Positions 20,041 to 30,338 of a stretch of 64,000 bases of DNA are shown here, piece by piece. Under the pieces are notes generated by a model that made no database searches, had not been told where the DNA came from, and was given only the letters and a program-made list of their open reading frames with translations. Numbering within the stretch: position 1 is the stretch's first letter; each line of letters starts with the position of its first letter. The position numbers were made by a program, and so were the translations under genes. The stretch is from Onchocerca lupi (Eukaryota; Nematoda; Chromadorea; Rhabditida; Onchocercidae): NCBI GenBank assembly GCA_028564675.1, contig JAOVVO010000003.1, forward strand, positions 434,001 through 498,000, given 5' to 3'.

Positions 20041-21012
20041 TTATTGTGTTTGATTAAAAAAGCTTAAGTTATTAATTAATTTTTCCCATTTGGAAACCAT
20101 TACATTGGCTTGCCTTAGTGCTTCAATAGAAGATAAATCTTCTATGCTGAGCGGTAGGCGGACAGTTTTGTGTTTTATGATCCCAATATCATGCAAGAGT
20201 GCTTTAGTGGGTATTGGATTACTAGCAATACACAGTGTTTTGCAAGCTTGCTGCCAAATATTTATTGAACTTTTTACTTCATTTTCTATCACTTTAGTAG
20301 TTGCTTCCTTTTTAGATTCCAGCGCATAGCGCTGGAATAACAGTAAGCATTGCTTAACATACTTATGTACTGCACATGGCCAAAGATTAGAAGCAACAGA
20401 AACCAAGCCAGTTGCACCATAAGCGGCCATGTCAAATATCATATTGTCATCACCACAAAAAACTTCAATATTTGGTGCAACTTTTTTGTACTCAATTAAA
20501 GTATCAACAGTTCCACTTGAATCTTTAATAGCCCAAAATTTTTCGTGGTTAGACAAATTACGTACAGTTTCTACATAAAGACTTACTCCTGCTCTTGATG
20601 GAGTATTATAAAGCATAGCTGGCACATGTGCTTTTTCGAGTAGCTTTTCAAACCATAAAGTCTGCCCTATAATTCCAGGCTTTGTATAAATTGGGGTGGT
20701 TATTAAATAGCCGTAAATGGGCATGCCTTTGCAAAAATCAAGCCATTCAAGGGTTTGATATAAATTCACTCCTGGTACACCAATTATGATTTTCGTACTT
20801 AATTTCAGTCCACATAGAAAGTTGACTAATGTACGTCTTTCATGATCAGTAAGTGACAAACTTTCACCAGTGCTACCTAATAATACCACACCGTTTTCGG
20901 CTTCAGCTTGCATCGTAAGTAAAAGCTGTAAACTGCTATAATCTATACTATCTCCTTTGTCATTAAAAGGGGTAATACAAGCAGTCCATAGAAATGGAGA
21001 TGATAATTTCAA
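20041..21012 (-). CDS. dapA: 4-hydroxy-tetrahydrodipicolinate synthase with in-frame palindromic insert
   Basis: A 323-residue TIM-barrel enzyme that condenses pyruvate with aspartate semialdehyde, the first committed step of DAP/lysine synthesis. The Schiff-base lysine is in WAIKDSSGTVDTL near 162 and the catalytic tyrosine in YNTPSRAGV near 135. It is about 30 residues longer than usual (about 290). The excess falls near residues 220-245 (FQRYALESKKEATTK), where the DNA carries a perfect palindrome, so it looks like an inserted element. It lies nine bases after ssb in an operon. The next DAP gene here is dapB at 52959. Confidence 0.94.
   Translation of the reverse strand: MKLSSPFLWTACITPFNDKGDSIDYSSLQLLLTMQAEAENGVVLLGSTGESLSLTDHERRTLVNFLCGLKLSTKIIIGVPGVNLYQTLEWLDFCKGMPIYGYLITTPIYTKPGIIGQTLWFEKLLEKAHVPAMLYNTPSRAGVSLYVETVRNLSNHEKFWAIKDSSGTVDTLIEYKKVAPNIEVFCGDDNMIFDMAAYGATGLVSVASNLWPCAVHKYVKQCLLLFQRYALESKKEATTKVIENEVKSSINIWQQACKTLCIASNPIPTKALLHDIGIIKHKTVRLPLSIEDLSSIEALRQANVMVSKWEKLINNLSFFNQTQ
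20316..20338. repeat. Protein-coding palindromic element inside dapA
   Basis: A perfect ten-base inverted repeat (attccagcgc at 20316-20325, gcgctggaat at 20329-20338, three-base loop) sits in the dapA frame, encoding residues about 225-233 in the region that makes this DapA longer than normal. The attccag...ctggaat core is the same kind of sequence as in the addA insert. Protein-coding palindromic repeats are known from Rickettsia and Wolbachia; assignment to that class is by resemblance. Confidence 0.65.
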
Positions 21013-21021
21013 TTGAAGTTA

Positions 21022-21498
21022 TTAAAATGGTATTTCATCATCAATTAGCTCTTCCTTTATTTCACTGTCAAAAAAATCTCTATGCTGGTTTTTTTGCTCT
21101 GCTTCGCGTTGCTTATATTCATTTGATTTACAATCAGAATTTGACCGTGAATCTAAGAGTGTAAGAGTGCTGTTAAAATTCTGCAACATTACCTCTGTGG
21201 TGTATCTTTCACTTCCATTTTGGTCAGTATATTTTCTAGTTCTTAAAGAACCTTCAATGTAAACTTTACTGCCTTTACGTATGAGATCTTTTATAATTTT
21301 TACTAATCCTTCACTAAATACTACAATATTATGCCACTCCGTTTTTTCAGAGCGTATACCAGAAAACTTATCGGTCCAATTTTCAGATGTAGCTATTGAA
21401 AAACTTGCCATTTCTTTCCCATTCTGCATAGTTCTAATCTCAGGATCTCTTCCTAAATTACCAATTAATATAACTTTGTTTACTGTACCAGCGGACAT
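21022..21498 (-). CDS. ssb: Single-stranded DNA-binding protein
   Basis: A 158-residue SSB. The OB fold covers residues 1-110 (NKVILIGNLGRDPEIRTMQN, TEWHNIVVFSE, KGSKVYIEGSLRTRKYTDQN). A linker follows, then the acidic tip EELIDDEIPF, which recruits partner repair proteins. It is first in a short operon with dapA, 71 bases downstream of tRNA-Arg on the same strand. The ATG at 21498 gives the expected N-terminus. Confidence 0.96.
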   Translation of the reverse strand: MSAGTVNKVILIGNLGRDPEIRTMQNGKEMASFSIATSENWTDKFSGIRSEKTEWHNIVVFSEGLVKIIKDLIRKGSKVYIEGSLRTRKYTDQNGSERYTTEVMLQNFNSTLTLLDSRSNSDCKSNEYKQREAEQKNQHRDFFDSEIKEELIDDEIPF

Positions 21499-21568
21499 AA
21501 TTATACTTTAAAATAAACTCCCTACATTATCTTATGTTAAAGTAGCATTGTCAAATCTAATAGAAAAT

Positions 21569-21641
21569 GCGCTTGGAGGGATTCGAACCCTCTACCTTTG
21601 CCTCCGGAGGGCAACGCTCTATCCAACTGAACTACAAGCGC
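21569..21641 (-). tRNA. tRNA-Arg (anticodon CCG)
   Basis: On the minus strand a full cloverleaf folds from 21641 to 21569. The seven-pair acceptor stem is GCGCTTG/CAAGCGC with discriminator A. The anticodon stem is TTGCC/GGCAA around loop CTCCGGA, giving anticodon CCG, which reads CGG. The T arm is GAGGG-TTCGAAT-CCCTC. The 3' CCA is not encoded. It is the only tRNA recognised in the window. It precedes ssb on the same strand. Confidence 0.95.
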
Positions 21642-21645
21642 ACAT

Positions 21646-21668
21646 ATATTAAATTACCTAATATATAG
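21646..21668 (-). promoter_or_regulatory. 23-base motif shared with atpH upstream; possible promoter of tRNA-Arg
   Basis: This 23-base segment is identical to 38047-38069. Both copies lie directly upstream of a minus-strand transcription unit (the tRNA-Arg 5' end at 21641 and the atpH start at 38048). Read on the minus strand it contains TATATTAGG and TAATTT, either of which could be a -10 box. A TTGACT lies further upstream of the tRNA copy, but the spacing fits poorly. A promoter role is inferred. Confidence 0.4.
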
Positions 21669-24356
21669 GCTAACTAAGTCAAATTTTTGATTCAGATATA
21701 GCATTTTCATGCCATCAATATACATATCTTTTGAACTACTTGTTTGGTTTTTCATCATGTTCTGATCATAGTCCACACAAAAGTTACGTAGTTTCCGGTT
21801 ATTGAGTGAACTTTTAAGTCCTTAGTGCCCGTAAACAGTTTTCCATTTACTTATATTTCAGTGTATTAGAAGAAAAATATGAACAACTCACTATCTTATT
21901 CTTATGATTAAAATCATCTAACATCATTTCTCTTGTGGCTCTTGAGAACGTAAGTGAAACCTTTCCATTTTGCTGACTATCTGACTAACCAATTTCTCAT
22001 TAAAAGAATACTTTTTATAGTATAAAATCGTGATAAAACGTTAAAATCACTCTCTACTGCTTCCCTTATTGTCTCATTCTGATTTATATAACCTTATCAT
22101 ACTTTGTCTTTCGGGTGCTTATAAAGAAACATTCTTTTATAAGTAAATTTCCTATATATCAGCAAAATTATCGATTTCTTGATTGCTAGTTTTGAAAATA
22201 CTTTCGAAATATTTTTTCATCATCACTCCCGCTTAGAGTAATGGTAAAACTATTCCATCATTATCTTGTTTTCTTATATACATACAAACCTCTACTGTTT
22301 AATTATAGCATTCTATGCTAGATGAGGTTTTCATCATTAATAATATATTACTGACAGATATATTTTTTACAAATTTCTATATTTTTCTACAATACTTTTA
22401 CAGCCGCAGTACGCATTAACCTTTACTTTCATTATTTCATCTACTTAATTATAGCATACCAGTTAAGAATTATACTAGCTCTCACTATTTTACCATATTA
22501 CCATTTAAAATCTGATTCATAGCTACAGTATCAATATTTTTCTCTTTTTTCAGAAATAAGAGGTTAAATCATGACATAACCAGGCAAACTTGGAACAGAT
22601 TGTAAAAATAAAAAATACGTTTATTTTTAGTTGAACTAAAACTTAGGGTAATTTCACTTTTTTGTTACTTTTGTATGTTCACTTTTACTGTGTAATCTTA
22701 CTTTCTCAGGTATAGAAATCGATACTTCAGGTTTCAAGCATGTAGTATCTTTAATGAATCTCATCAATAGAATTTTGATTTTTACTATAGACTTTCTTGT
22801 TATAAACAACAACATGAACTAAAAAACTATTAACTCAATAAACAAATAACAAGCAAAATACAAGCCAAATTGTAGCTTTTCCTTTTAGTCAGAAAATGGT
22901 CGTTGCTTAAGTAGTCTCCCTATTTGAATATCAATAAATATATTTTGCTCTTTAATGGCAGGTAAATCAGAAATATCAATGTCATAGTATGAAAATTATT
23001 GCTTATTTTTTCTGCAGTTCTTGTCTTAATAAAAAACATCTTTATTAGGTTAAAAATGAAACTTTAAAGCTGTAAGTAATATAATTTTTTGCCTTATTAT
23101 AATTTTACTTAAATGAGTAAAATCTACATTACAACCTGTACTTTCAATTTTTCTACACATCTAACGTGTATAAGAGGAAGATATTCTACCTTAAACAAAA
23201 TGCTTTTAATATTAATAAAATTATAAATTTCATCTGTTTTTTATATTATGGCTTTTGCTGGGCTTTATTGATTAATTATCTAAGGTTTACTTTTTTACTA
23301 ACAAATTATCAGCAACATTGAGATTTAAATGTAAATCCAATAAGCAAATGATGTTGATAATAATAAGAGTTAAAGTAAAGCATAGAAAGGCTTAGGGAGA
23401 GTTTAAATAAAGATAATGTAACAGAACAGATGAAATTCTTTAGTTCTTTTGTGTTAAAAATAGCTGCCCGTTTACTTTTAAAGCCGTGAAATAGAGTTAT
23501 GTGACCTCACAGAGAAACTGTCTTTCACCCACAGTTAATTCTCATTCTAGTAATTTACTTAACTTACGTAAAGTTAATATTTTGATACTTTTCTCTAAAT
23601 TTTTAATTAATAAATTAGCCTTAATTTCTGATAGATTATTACTAATAAACGGCACTAAATACGTGAATGACCACTTTATTCTCTTTAAAAACCACCTGCT
23701 TGTGCCTCTAGTCTTTTTTTAATTATAACAACTATGACTTTTTAATTATCATAGTTCTGAGATAGAAAACCTTTTTCACTGTATTACTTATTTTTATAGG
23801 AAATATTAATACTCACTTAAAGTTAGAGGCTACTTCTATAAATATATTTAACGAGTGCTTTGCTTTTGATGAAATAATACCAGTTCTGGTCGATTTTGCT
23901 TGATCCTTCACTAAGAAAACTGAACTTGTATTATTTTATAAGCAAAATCCTTCATCTTTGCTTTTCTGATAAATAGGTACTGATTCTATTTACTCTTGAA
24001 ATGGACTGTAGCAAGTAATTCTGATCTACATGATTGAGTACCAGATGTAAAGGTACTTTCTTATTTAATATGAGGTATGAACTTAAGTCAGGTACTGTTT
24101 TCTTGTTTTTATCCTTAACAAAATGTCTTTTATTCAAAACATTATTCTTGAAATATAGTAACATTGTACTTCCTTCTTCAATAAAAATCACGAGCTTACT
24201 TTAAACTTTGTAGGGAGTATTGTTATAAATTTCCACAGCAATGCTACTCATAGTATAATTTTTTGATGAATTTAGTGTTAGTATTAGCATACTTATTTGA
24301 TTGGCATGAGACATTAACCTAGTTATTACTGACGTAGTATTAATATGTAAGATAAA
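21669..24356. other. Gene desert of decayed coding DNA
   Basis: About 2.7 kb without an intact gene. Minus-strand frames look like old coding sequence cut by stops: 22654-22996 (listed separately), about 23560-23720 (a Lys/Leu-rich frame of roughly 55 codons with LIKNLEKSIKILTLRKLSK), and 23952-24191 (79 codons from a GTG, containing VPDLSSYLILNKKVPLHLV). The plus-strand frame 23501-23722 is probably a shadow. None was recognised as a family. The run may be one or more lost genes read on the minus strand. Confidence 0.45.
22654..22996 (-). pseudogene. Decayed membrane-protein gene, unrecognised
   Basis: One minus-strand frame runs about 114 codons with only two in-frame stops. The first piece reads ISDLPAIKEQNIFIDIQIGR, then a stop after QRPFSD. 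Next comes a hydrophobic helix (LQFGLYFACYLFIELIVF), a stop, then FMLLFITRKSIVKIKI and a final piece with LKPEVSISIPEKVRLH. The even amino-acid make-up either side of the stops suggests a real gene with point-mutation stops. Family unknown. Confidence 0.45.
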
Positions 24357-24633
24357 ATGGGTTCTTTTAGAATCTTATCTTCGTTAAAGCATTTAATTAT
24401 TACTTTTTTGCTATGTACATTTGTTCTCACAACTGTGATATTCATTTATCCTACGAGTTTAGCAATTTGTAGTACTACTACAGCACCAGCGCTTCATGTC
24501 GTAATACCTCTATTTTCGCAATTGTTATTGTATTGAGCTCAGTAATATATCTTTCTGAGACGACTTTTTATGCAATAAATAATAAAAAGCAGGAGGTCAT
24601 ATGTAATCTTCTTGAAAAAAAGACTAAATGGTA
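24357..24633 (+). pseudogene. Frameshifted small membrane protein, unrecognised
   Basis: An ATG at 24357 opens a 59-codon frame with a basic N-terminus and a hydrophobic helix (LIITFLLCTFVLTTVIFIYP), ending at TGA 24534-24536. A +1 shift near 24510 lets reading continue through a second helix (IFAIVIVLSSVIYLSETTFY) and a Lys-rich tail to TAA at about 24633. Together they make a plausible two-helix protein of about 90 residues broken by one frameshift. It could be a sequencing error rather than decay. No family recognised. Confidence 0.45.
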
Positions 24634-25403
24634 ATAACGTCAGCATACAAATGCCAACAGTAACAACTATATCTTTGTCTTTATTCTATTGTTATCTTCT
24701 ACAGTTACACTACCTCAATCTTCTCAATTGGTACTGCTTACGCCTCCGCTCTCTCCTTCTTTTGTCGCAAGTAAAAATGCGAGTGTAACGCTTATATCAT
24801 CATCTTCTTCTTTACTAAGTCAAAGCGTGAATTTACCACCATTGCCACTCTTCCCCCAAGCGGGAAACCTCTTAGTAGCAATGTAGCAAAAAATTTCTCT
24901 ATTACTAAACTTAAAAGCCATAATAAGAATTTTTTTTCGGGGAGAGTTGAAAGAAAGGTTGCAGAGGATAAAGGAAAAATATAGCAAAAGTAAACAGATA
25001 TTAAATCTCATGAAAGAATTGGGATGTGAAACTAGAAGATGATAATAGCAATACCAAAAACGGAGGACACAAAATCAGAGTAACTAATAATTCTGTTCGT
25101 TCGTCATGTAATTTTAAAAGGTATCCATGAGAGCTGGTATGAACATAAAAAAAGAAGGAAATAGGTAGCATTCTTTTAATTTAGATAAATACTAGCATAT
25201 TCTATCCTCATAATCAAAAAGCACAATGCTGCTACAATAATTACTAATAGACTTCTGTAGTAGAAAGTATAGTAACGTGATTCCAGTGGGGATAGTGAAG
25301 CGAAAAACTTATTTTCCTTTCAAAGGGTAATCAAAGAATACCTGAGTTCGTTAATAGATAAAAGAGATTATAAGGTAAAGGAAAAGTACTACACTTTCTT
25401 TTT
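24634..25403. other. Intergenic region with a Ser/Pro-rich open frame
   Basis: The plus-strand frame just after the preceding relic stays open to a stop at 24884-24886. It begins without an ATG (TTG at 24689). It encodes a short hydrophobic stretch (YIFVFILLLSSTVTLP) then a Ser/Pro-rich segment (LLTPPLSPSFVASKNA), like a signal peptide followed by a secreted low-complexity tail. It may be the rest of the broken gene before it. From 24890 to 25403 nothing is recognisable; this should include the terminator of the minus-strand exporter gene. Confidence 0.35.
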
Positions 25404-27176
25404 TTAGCCATTTGCTGAAGACTGTTCACTTTCTGCAGTGTTGTTTGACGATGAAGCAACTAATTTGCTTAAAATCTCGTCTTTTGGTCCCATACTATAA
25501 ATAGTACCATCTGACATAAGAATAACTTTATCAACCACGGATAATAACAGTAGCTTGTGAGTTATAATTATAGTAGTGGTATTTTGCTTTCTTGCAACGT
25601 TGATCGCTTTAATTAAGCATGCTTCTCCATTACTGTCTAAGTTAGCATTTGGTTCATCAAGTACTAAAAGCTTCGTATTACCATAAAAAGCTCTTGCAAG
25701 ACCAAGTAGCTGTTTCTGTCCACCAGAAAGTGTCACTCCAAAGCTTCCTATTGTTGTATCATATCCGTTTGGTAAACTTAGTATTAATTCATGTATTCCT
25801 GTAATTTTTGCTGCTTTAATTATTTCCTCAGGATTTGGATTTGGCCTCATGCGTGCAATATTAGCTTTGACGCTGGTGTTGAATAGTTCAATATCTTGAG
25901 GTAAGTAGCCAACATAGTTGCCAAAATTTTCTCGGTTCCAAGTATATACATCGGCACCGTCCAGCCTTACTACACCAGATACAGGTTTCCATATACCAAC
26001 AGTTAATTTTGCAATAGTTGATTTACCAGAGGCACTTGTACCGATAACACCAACTATATCTCCTGGTTCTATTACAAACGATATACCCTTTATCGTTGGT
26101 TTATTACTCCCATAAGGAGTAAAAAATACTCTATCAAATTCTAATTTTCCTTTAGGCTCTGGTAGAGACAAAGTCTGTTTCCTTTTTGGCGATGTCAATA
26201 TAAGTCTTTGCAGTCTACCATAAGACATTATGGCTTGATTCAAAAACTTCCAAGTATGTACTGCTGCATCAAATGGAGCTAATACCCTGCCCATTAAAAT
26301 AGAGGCAGCAATGATGCTACCAGCAGTCTTATGAGATGTAATTGCAAGTAGTGCACCTGTTCCAATCACTGATATTTGTAGAGTCGAGCGTAAAAACTTA
26401 GTAATTCCAGTAATTACATTAGAACGATTTTGTGCTTTGATTTGCATCATGCGGATTTGGTCATTTCGTTTACACCAATCAGAAACTATGAATTCTGACA
26501 TACCCATAGCTTCAACTACTTCTGCATTTCTTGTTGCAATATCTATAGCATTGATATTTCGTATAGTTTCTTCGTTGGTTTCTTGCAATATGCGTTTAGT
26601 AGCAAGTTCATTCCACATTGCCATGGAGATCAATATAACGATTCCAGCAATAGCTATGAATCCCGTAGAGGTATGTATCATAAAGATTACACCAAGGTAA
26701 ATCAATGACCATGGAGTATCAAATAATGAAAATATACCATTTCCTACAATAAAATTCTTTATCACTCCAAGATCTCGTATTGCTTCACCGCTTGAAGTCG
26801 AACTCTGCACTGATGTTAGCCTGATTGATCTTATTATTAGATCCGGTGTTGCAGTTCTATCAATCCAATCACCGATTTTTGCCATGGCTAAGTATCGACA
26901 GATTTCAAGCATTGCGGAACACGCAAATGCAGATAAGGTGATAATTGTTAACATAACTAGCGTCGATACGCTTCCGCTTGATATTACCCGATCGAGCACT
27001 TGGGAGGTGTAAAGTGGTAAGAATAACATTAACAAGTTAATTCCTGAACTAAACCAAAAAATAAACCAAAATGCACTCTTGCACTTTTCTAGGCAAATAT
27101 ATAGAGTACTTTGCTTCAATTCCTTTTTTATTGATGGGGTGATTTCCACAGTCTTTCTTTTAATTATGTGCACCAC
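25404..27176 (-). CDS. Type I secretion ABC exporter ATPase (PrtD/AprD type)
   Basis: A 590-residue inner-membrane ABC exporter. An N-terminal six-helix domain (residues about 30-310) is followed by an ATPase domain with Walker A GTSASGKSTIAKL near 384, signature LSGGQKQLLGLARA near 484, and Walker B KLLVLDEPNANLD near 507. It lacks the N-terminal peptidase-like domain of HlyB-type exporters, which places it with PrtD/AprD. Its likely partner is the membrane-fusion protein at 30591-32030, on the same strand but separated by tsaD and decayed DNA. GTG start codons (27176 or 27173) are used. The substrate is unknown. Confidence 0.9.
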   Translation of the reverse strand: MVHIIKRKTVEITPSIKKELKQSTLYICLEKCKSAFWFIFWFSSGINLLMLFLPLYTSQVLDRVISSGSVSTLVMLTIITLSAFACSAMLEICRYLAMAKIGDWIDRTATPDLIIRSIRLTSVQSSTSSGEAIRDLGVIKNFIVGNGIFSLFDTPWSLIYLGVIFMIHTSTGFIAIAGIVILISMAMWNELATKRILQETNEETIRNINAIDIATRNAEVVEAMGMSEFIVSDWCKRNDQIRMMQIKAQNRSNVITGITKFLRSTLQISVIGTGALLAITSHKTAGSIIAASILMGRVLAPFDAAVHTWKFLNQAIMSYGRLQRLILTSPKRKQTLSLPEPKGKLEFDRVFFTPYGSNKPTIKGISFVIEPGDIVGVIGTSASGKSTIAKLTVGIWKPVSGVVRLDGADVYTWNRENFGNYVGYLPQDIELFNTSVKANIARMRPNPNPEEIIKAAKITGIHELILSLPNGYDTTIGSFGVTLSGGQKQLLGLARAFYGNTKLLVLDEPNANLDSNGEACLIKAINVARKQNTTTIIITHKLLLLSVVDKVILMSDGTIYSMGPKDEILSKLVASSSNNTAESEQSSANG

Positions 27177-27321
27177 ATATGCAGTTTTTATTGCAAAAAT
27201 ATTAACAGAAGCTGGTTAACTTTAAGTTAATAAAATATTAATATACATAAATAAAAAATATAAACAACAGTAATTAAAAGAGATAGATTTTTTTTATTGC
27301 CTAATCTAGAGCTGAAGACTT

Positions 27322-28329
27322 TCAATAATTTTCCAATTCCCATTTTGGTCTTGGCGCAAAATTGAGCGTATCTACATAGTTCCTCTTCAATCTTTCAATT
27401 CCTGCCCACCCAACCATTATTGCATTATCTGTACATAAATTACTTGGGGGAGAAAATATGTTTAAGTTTATGTATTTTTTTAGTTTTCCTTTTAGAAAGT
27501 TATTTGCTGCAACCCCACCAGTAATCACAAGATCTTTGATTTTAATATTTAAAGATGCAGCCATAATAATCGCATTTTTGACTCTATCAAGTAGTATATC
27601 ACTAATACACTCTTGAAACGAAGCACATACATCATACGCGTCTTGCTCGTTCATCTTAAGCTCCTGCACTAAGTTTTTCACTGATGTCTTGATTCCAGAG
27701 AAAGAAAAATTACATCCAGAACGTTTTATCATTGCTCTTGGAAGTTTAAATCTTGTACCGTCACCTTTCTTAGCCAATTTTTCTATTAATGGTCCTCCCG
27801 GATAGTTTAAGTTTAACATCTTGGCAACTTTATCAAACGCTTCACCTAACGAATCATCTAGTGTTTCTCCGAGTTTAATATATTTACCTACATCTTGCGC
27901 GATTAAAAGTTGACAGTGACCACCTGATATTAACAAAACCAAAAATGGAAATTCGATCTCATAAAGTAACCTAATAACCAATGCATGTGCTTCTAAGTGG
28001 TTAACGGCAATGAACGGTTTTTGTGTTACATGCGCAATTGCTTTAGTCATCATTGTACCGACTACTAATCCACCTATGAGTCCTGGTCCTGATGTTGCCG
28101 CAACTGCATCTAAATTGCAAAAGTTAATGTTAGACTTGTTTATAGCACTTTTTATTAGATCACTTAAATGCTCCATGTGAGCGCGTGACGCTATTTCAGG
28201 GATTATCCCACCACGCTCTTTGTGCTCTGTTTGAGAAAGAATCTCATGAGCAAGGACTTGCTTAGCACTATTTATAATTACTACTGCGGTTTCATCGCAG
28301 CTTGTTTCAACAGCTAAAATGGTCTTCAT
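27322..28329 (-). CDS. tsaD: tRNA threonylcarbamoyladenosine transferase TsaD
   Basis: A 335-residue ASKHA-fold enzyme that, with TsaB and TsaE, puts the threonylcarbamoyl group on A37 of ANN-reading tRNAs. Key features are the N-terminal ETSCDETAVVII, the metal-binding histidines in VNHLEAHAL near 110, the ISGGHCQLL strand near 135, and the C-terminal TDNAIMVGWAG near 303. Length is normal. Its position inside the type I secretion gene pair looks like chance gene order. Confidence 0.96.
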   Translation of the reverse strand: MKTILAVETSCDETAVVIINSAKQVLAHEILSQTEHKERGGIIPEIASRAHMEHLSDLIKSAINKSNINFCNLDAVAATSGPGLIGGLVVGTMMTKAIAHVTQKPFIAVNHLEAHALVIRLLYEIEFPFLVLLISGGHCQLLIAQDVGKYIKLGETLDDSLGEAFDKVAKMLNLNYPGGPLIEKLAKKGDGTRFKLPRAMIKRSGCNFSFSGIKTSVKNLVQELKMNEQDAYDVCASFQECISDILLDRVKNAIIMAASLNIKIKDLVITGGVAANNFLKGKLKKYINLNIFSPPSNLCTDNAIMVGWAGIERLKRNYVDTLNFAPRPKWELENY

Positions 28330-30338
28330 TTATGTTTCGGCTACTGTATTATTAAACCATACTTTGAAACGCCTTAAAAGTTAACTGCATTCTGATAAAT
28401 TAATCATCATTTCTAAATATAGAGCTAATTTTTTTATTTTCAGGAGAAAAAGTTTACTAGTTCAGCTATTTGCACTTTACCTACATCTTTAACGTTAATT
28501 TGCTACTATATTATTTACTTCATTATCTACATCTACTCTGTCTATTATCTGCAAATTTGGATAACTTTTTTCCATTGATCAGTAGCAAGAAACATTTTGT
28601 TTAAACCTTAAGCACGAACTAAATGCTCTTTTATCTTTGGGATAATAGATCTTATGTACCTCAAGCAAACTATTTGAAATAGCATACAGATAATTCATGT
28701 GCACATGATTTTGCAGTTTGATAAGCTTATATTCCCTTAAATATGACCTAATCGGCAATTATTTATTCGTGCAGGAGAAACATCTACTACTTGTTTTAGG
28801 TTTTTGCTCGATACTTAATAAACTTTATTGAGAGATTTTTGCTCCAGGTCAAGTTAAGCTTGTTTTCAACCATATATAAAAGTTTATGTACCATATATGG
28901 ATTTATCTTTCTTGGAACAAGAACATATCTATCTGTACTAAAGACTAAATTGTCTTATATACTCCTTTTTTTGTATTCGCTAGTTTTTTCAAGATACACT
29001 TTAAGCGAGAGTCTACTTTTGCCTTATTAAGGGTAAGGTGAGGCTTAATATGCTTTAAATTTTTTGGATTAGTAAAGATACTCAATATATTACACTACAT
29101 TTTCACTATTTTCTACTCAAGCTACCTATTTTATTACTAAATAAATACTTTTCACGCTTAAGAATTGATTCATTGCAAAGAGTTTTCAGGAAAGTTATTA
29201 TAGATGTAATTAAATACTAAACATAATTTGATTATATGAACATAGACTTATAAGAAGGATATTACCCAAATAGCTAAGCGGTACTTAGATTTTTTTAGCC
29301 ATAAAAATAAGAAAACAACTTGGTAAATTTTGCCAGTTCTCTTAGTATGACATTAAAGGTATTTAATTATTTTCAATCTGTAATGATATCATTTCAGCAT
29401 TACACGCTAAAATCCATATTTTTTTCTTTCTTGACCTCCGTATCCGCTACTTAGGTACAAGGAAAGAAAATACTGGGGTGACTCCATTGTAGAGTAAATA
29501 AAGTCTTAGTGTCAGGTAGTATTATTTGCTATAAAAGCAAATCTTTAAAGCTTAGATTATTTACTGGTGCTAGTATAGATACTAATTTAGTAAGGTCCAT
29601 ACGACATCAAATATGCATTAACGTAGGCATAACTACTGCCAGCACAGGTAGTTGAAGTTAGTAATAGATTAAAACTGCTACTAGTTAGTAACAACTCCAA
29701 TAGCAATTTTTATTTGTTAGAAATACTGGTAAATTTTTACTTTTCTTTTAAAATAAATACTAGGACTAGTATAGAATTTTGATCATCCTTATCAGATAAT
29801 ATAATATGTTCCTCTATGGTGCTGCCTTCTGCTTTTGGTGTCTAAGTTTAATGTATTACTAACTCTTAATTAATTCCAAAATCCTGTTTTATAGCCACGT
29901 GTTATACTTGTGGTGACTATTTTATATGATAAAAGTTCAGTTTTGGAAGTGATAGATTTTTGTTGTTGAATCATCTTTAAAGTAAAGAATATTAAATGTA
30001 ATTTCGCACATATTATATACAGAATGCCAATTTAGGTACTTATTATGTAATTTTCCGTTATGGAAAGCAGTGGATTAACAATTTAGAAAGTAGAAGAAGC
30101 AGGGAATCCTTGAGAAATTGAATTATGAATTTTTAAATATAGTTAAGAGAAAAATAGGAAGAAATAAATAGCCAAGCCTTGTATAAGTTAGAAGTTAGTC
30201 TGTTAAAACAGCAGAAAAAGAGAAGTTAAAGGCTACGATGGGAGAAAAGTAAAAGGTAAGAAAAAAGGCATAGTAGATTTTAGATACACGGAGATATATT
30301 ACCTAAATTGCTATCAACAAGAAAGTAAGGATTTAAAA
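28330..30338. other. Gene desert of decayed DNA
   Basis: About 2 kb without an intact gene. On the minus strand, about 28796-28950 holds an open stretch containing STDRYVLVPRKINPYMVHKL and then NLTWSKNLSIKFIKY. Pieces in other frames continue to about 28500 (YKLIKLQNHVHMNYLYAI, YPNLQIIDRVDVDNEV). They look like one old minus-strand gene split by frameshifts, family unknown. 29100-30050 shows nothing recognisable. 30060-30338 is purine-rich and may belong to the transposase relic that follows. Confidence 0.4.

Noticed and set aside
23501..23722. 73-codon plus-strand frame in the gene desert
   Set aside because: The minus strand of the same segment reads more like old coding sequence; no family or promoter supports this frame.
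28839..29030. 63-codon plus-strand frame
   Set aside because: Opposite minus-strand pieces with better protein-like composition; taken as a shadow.
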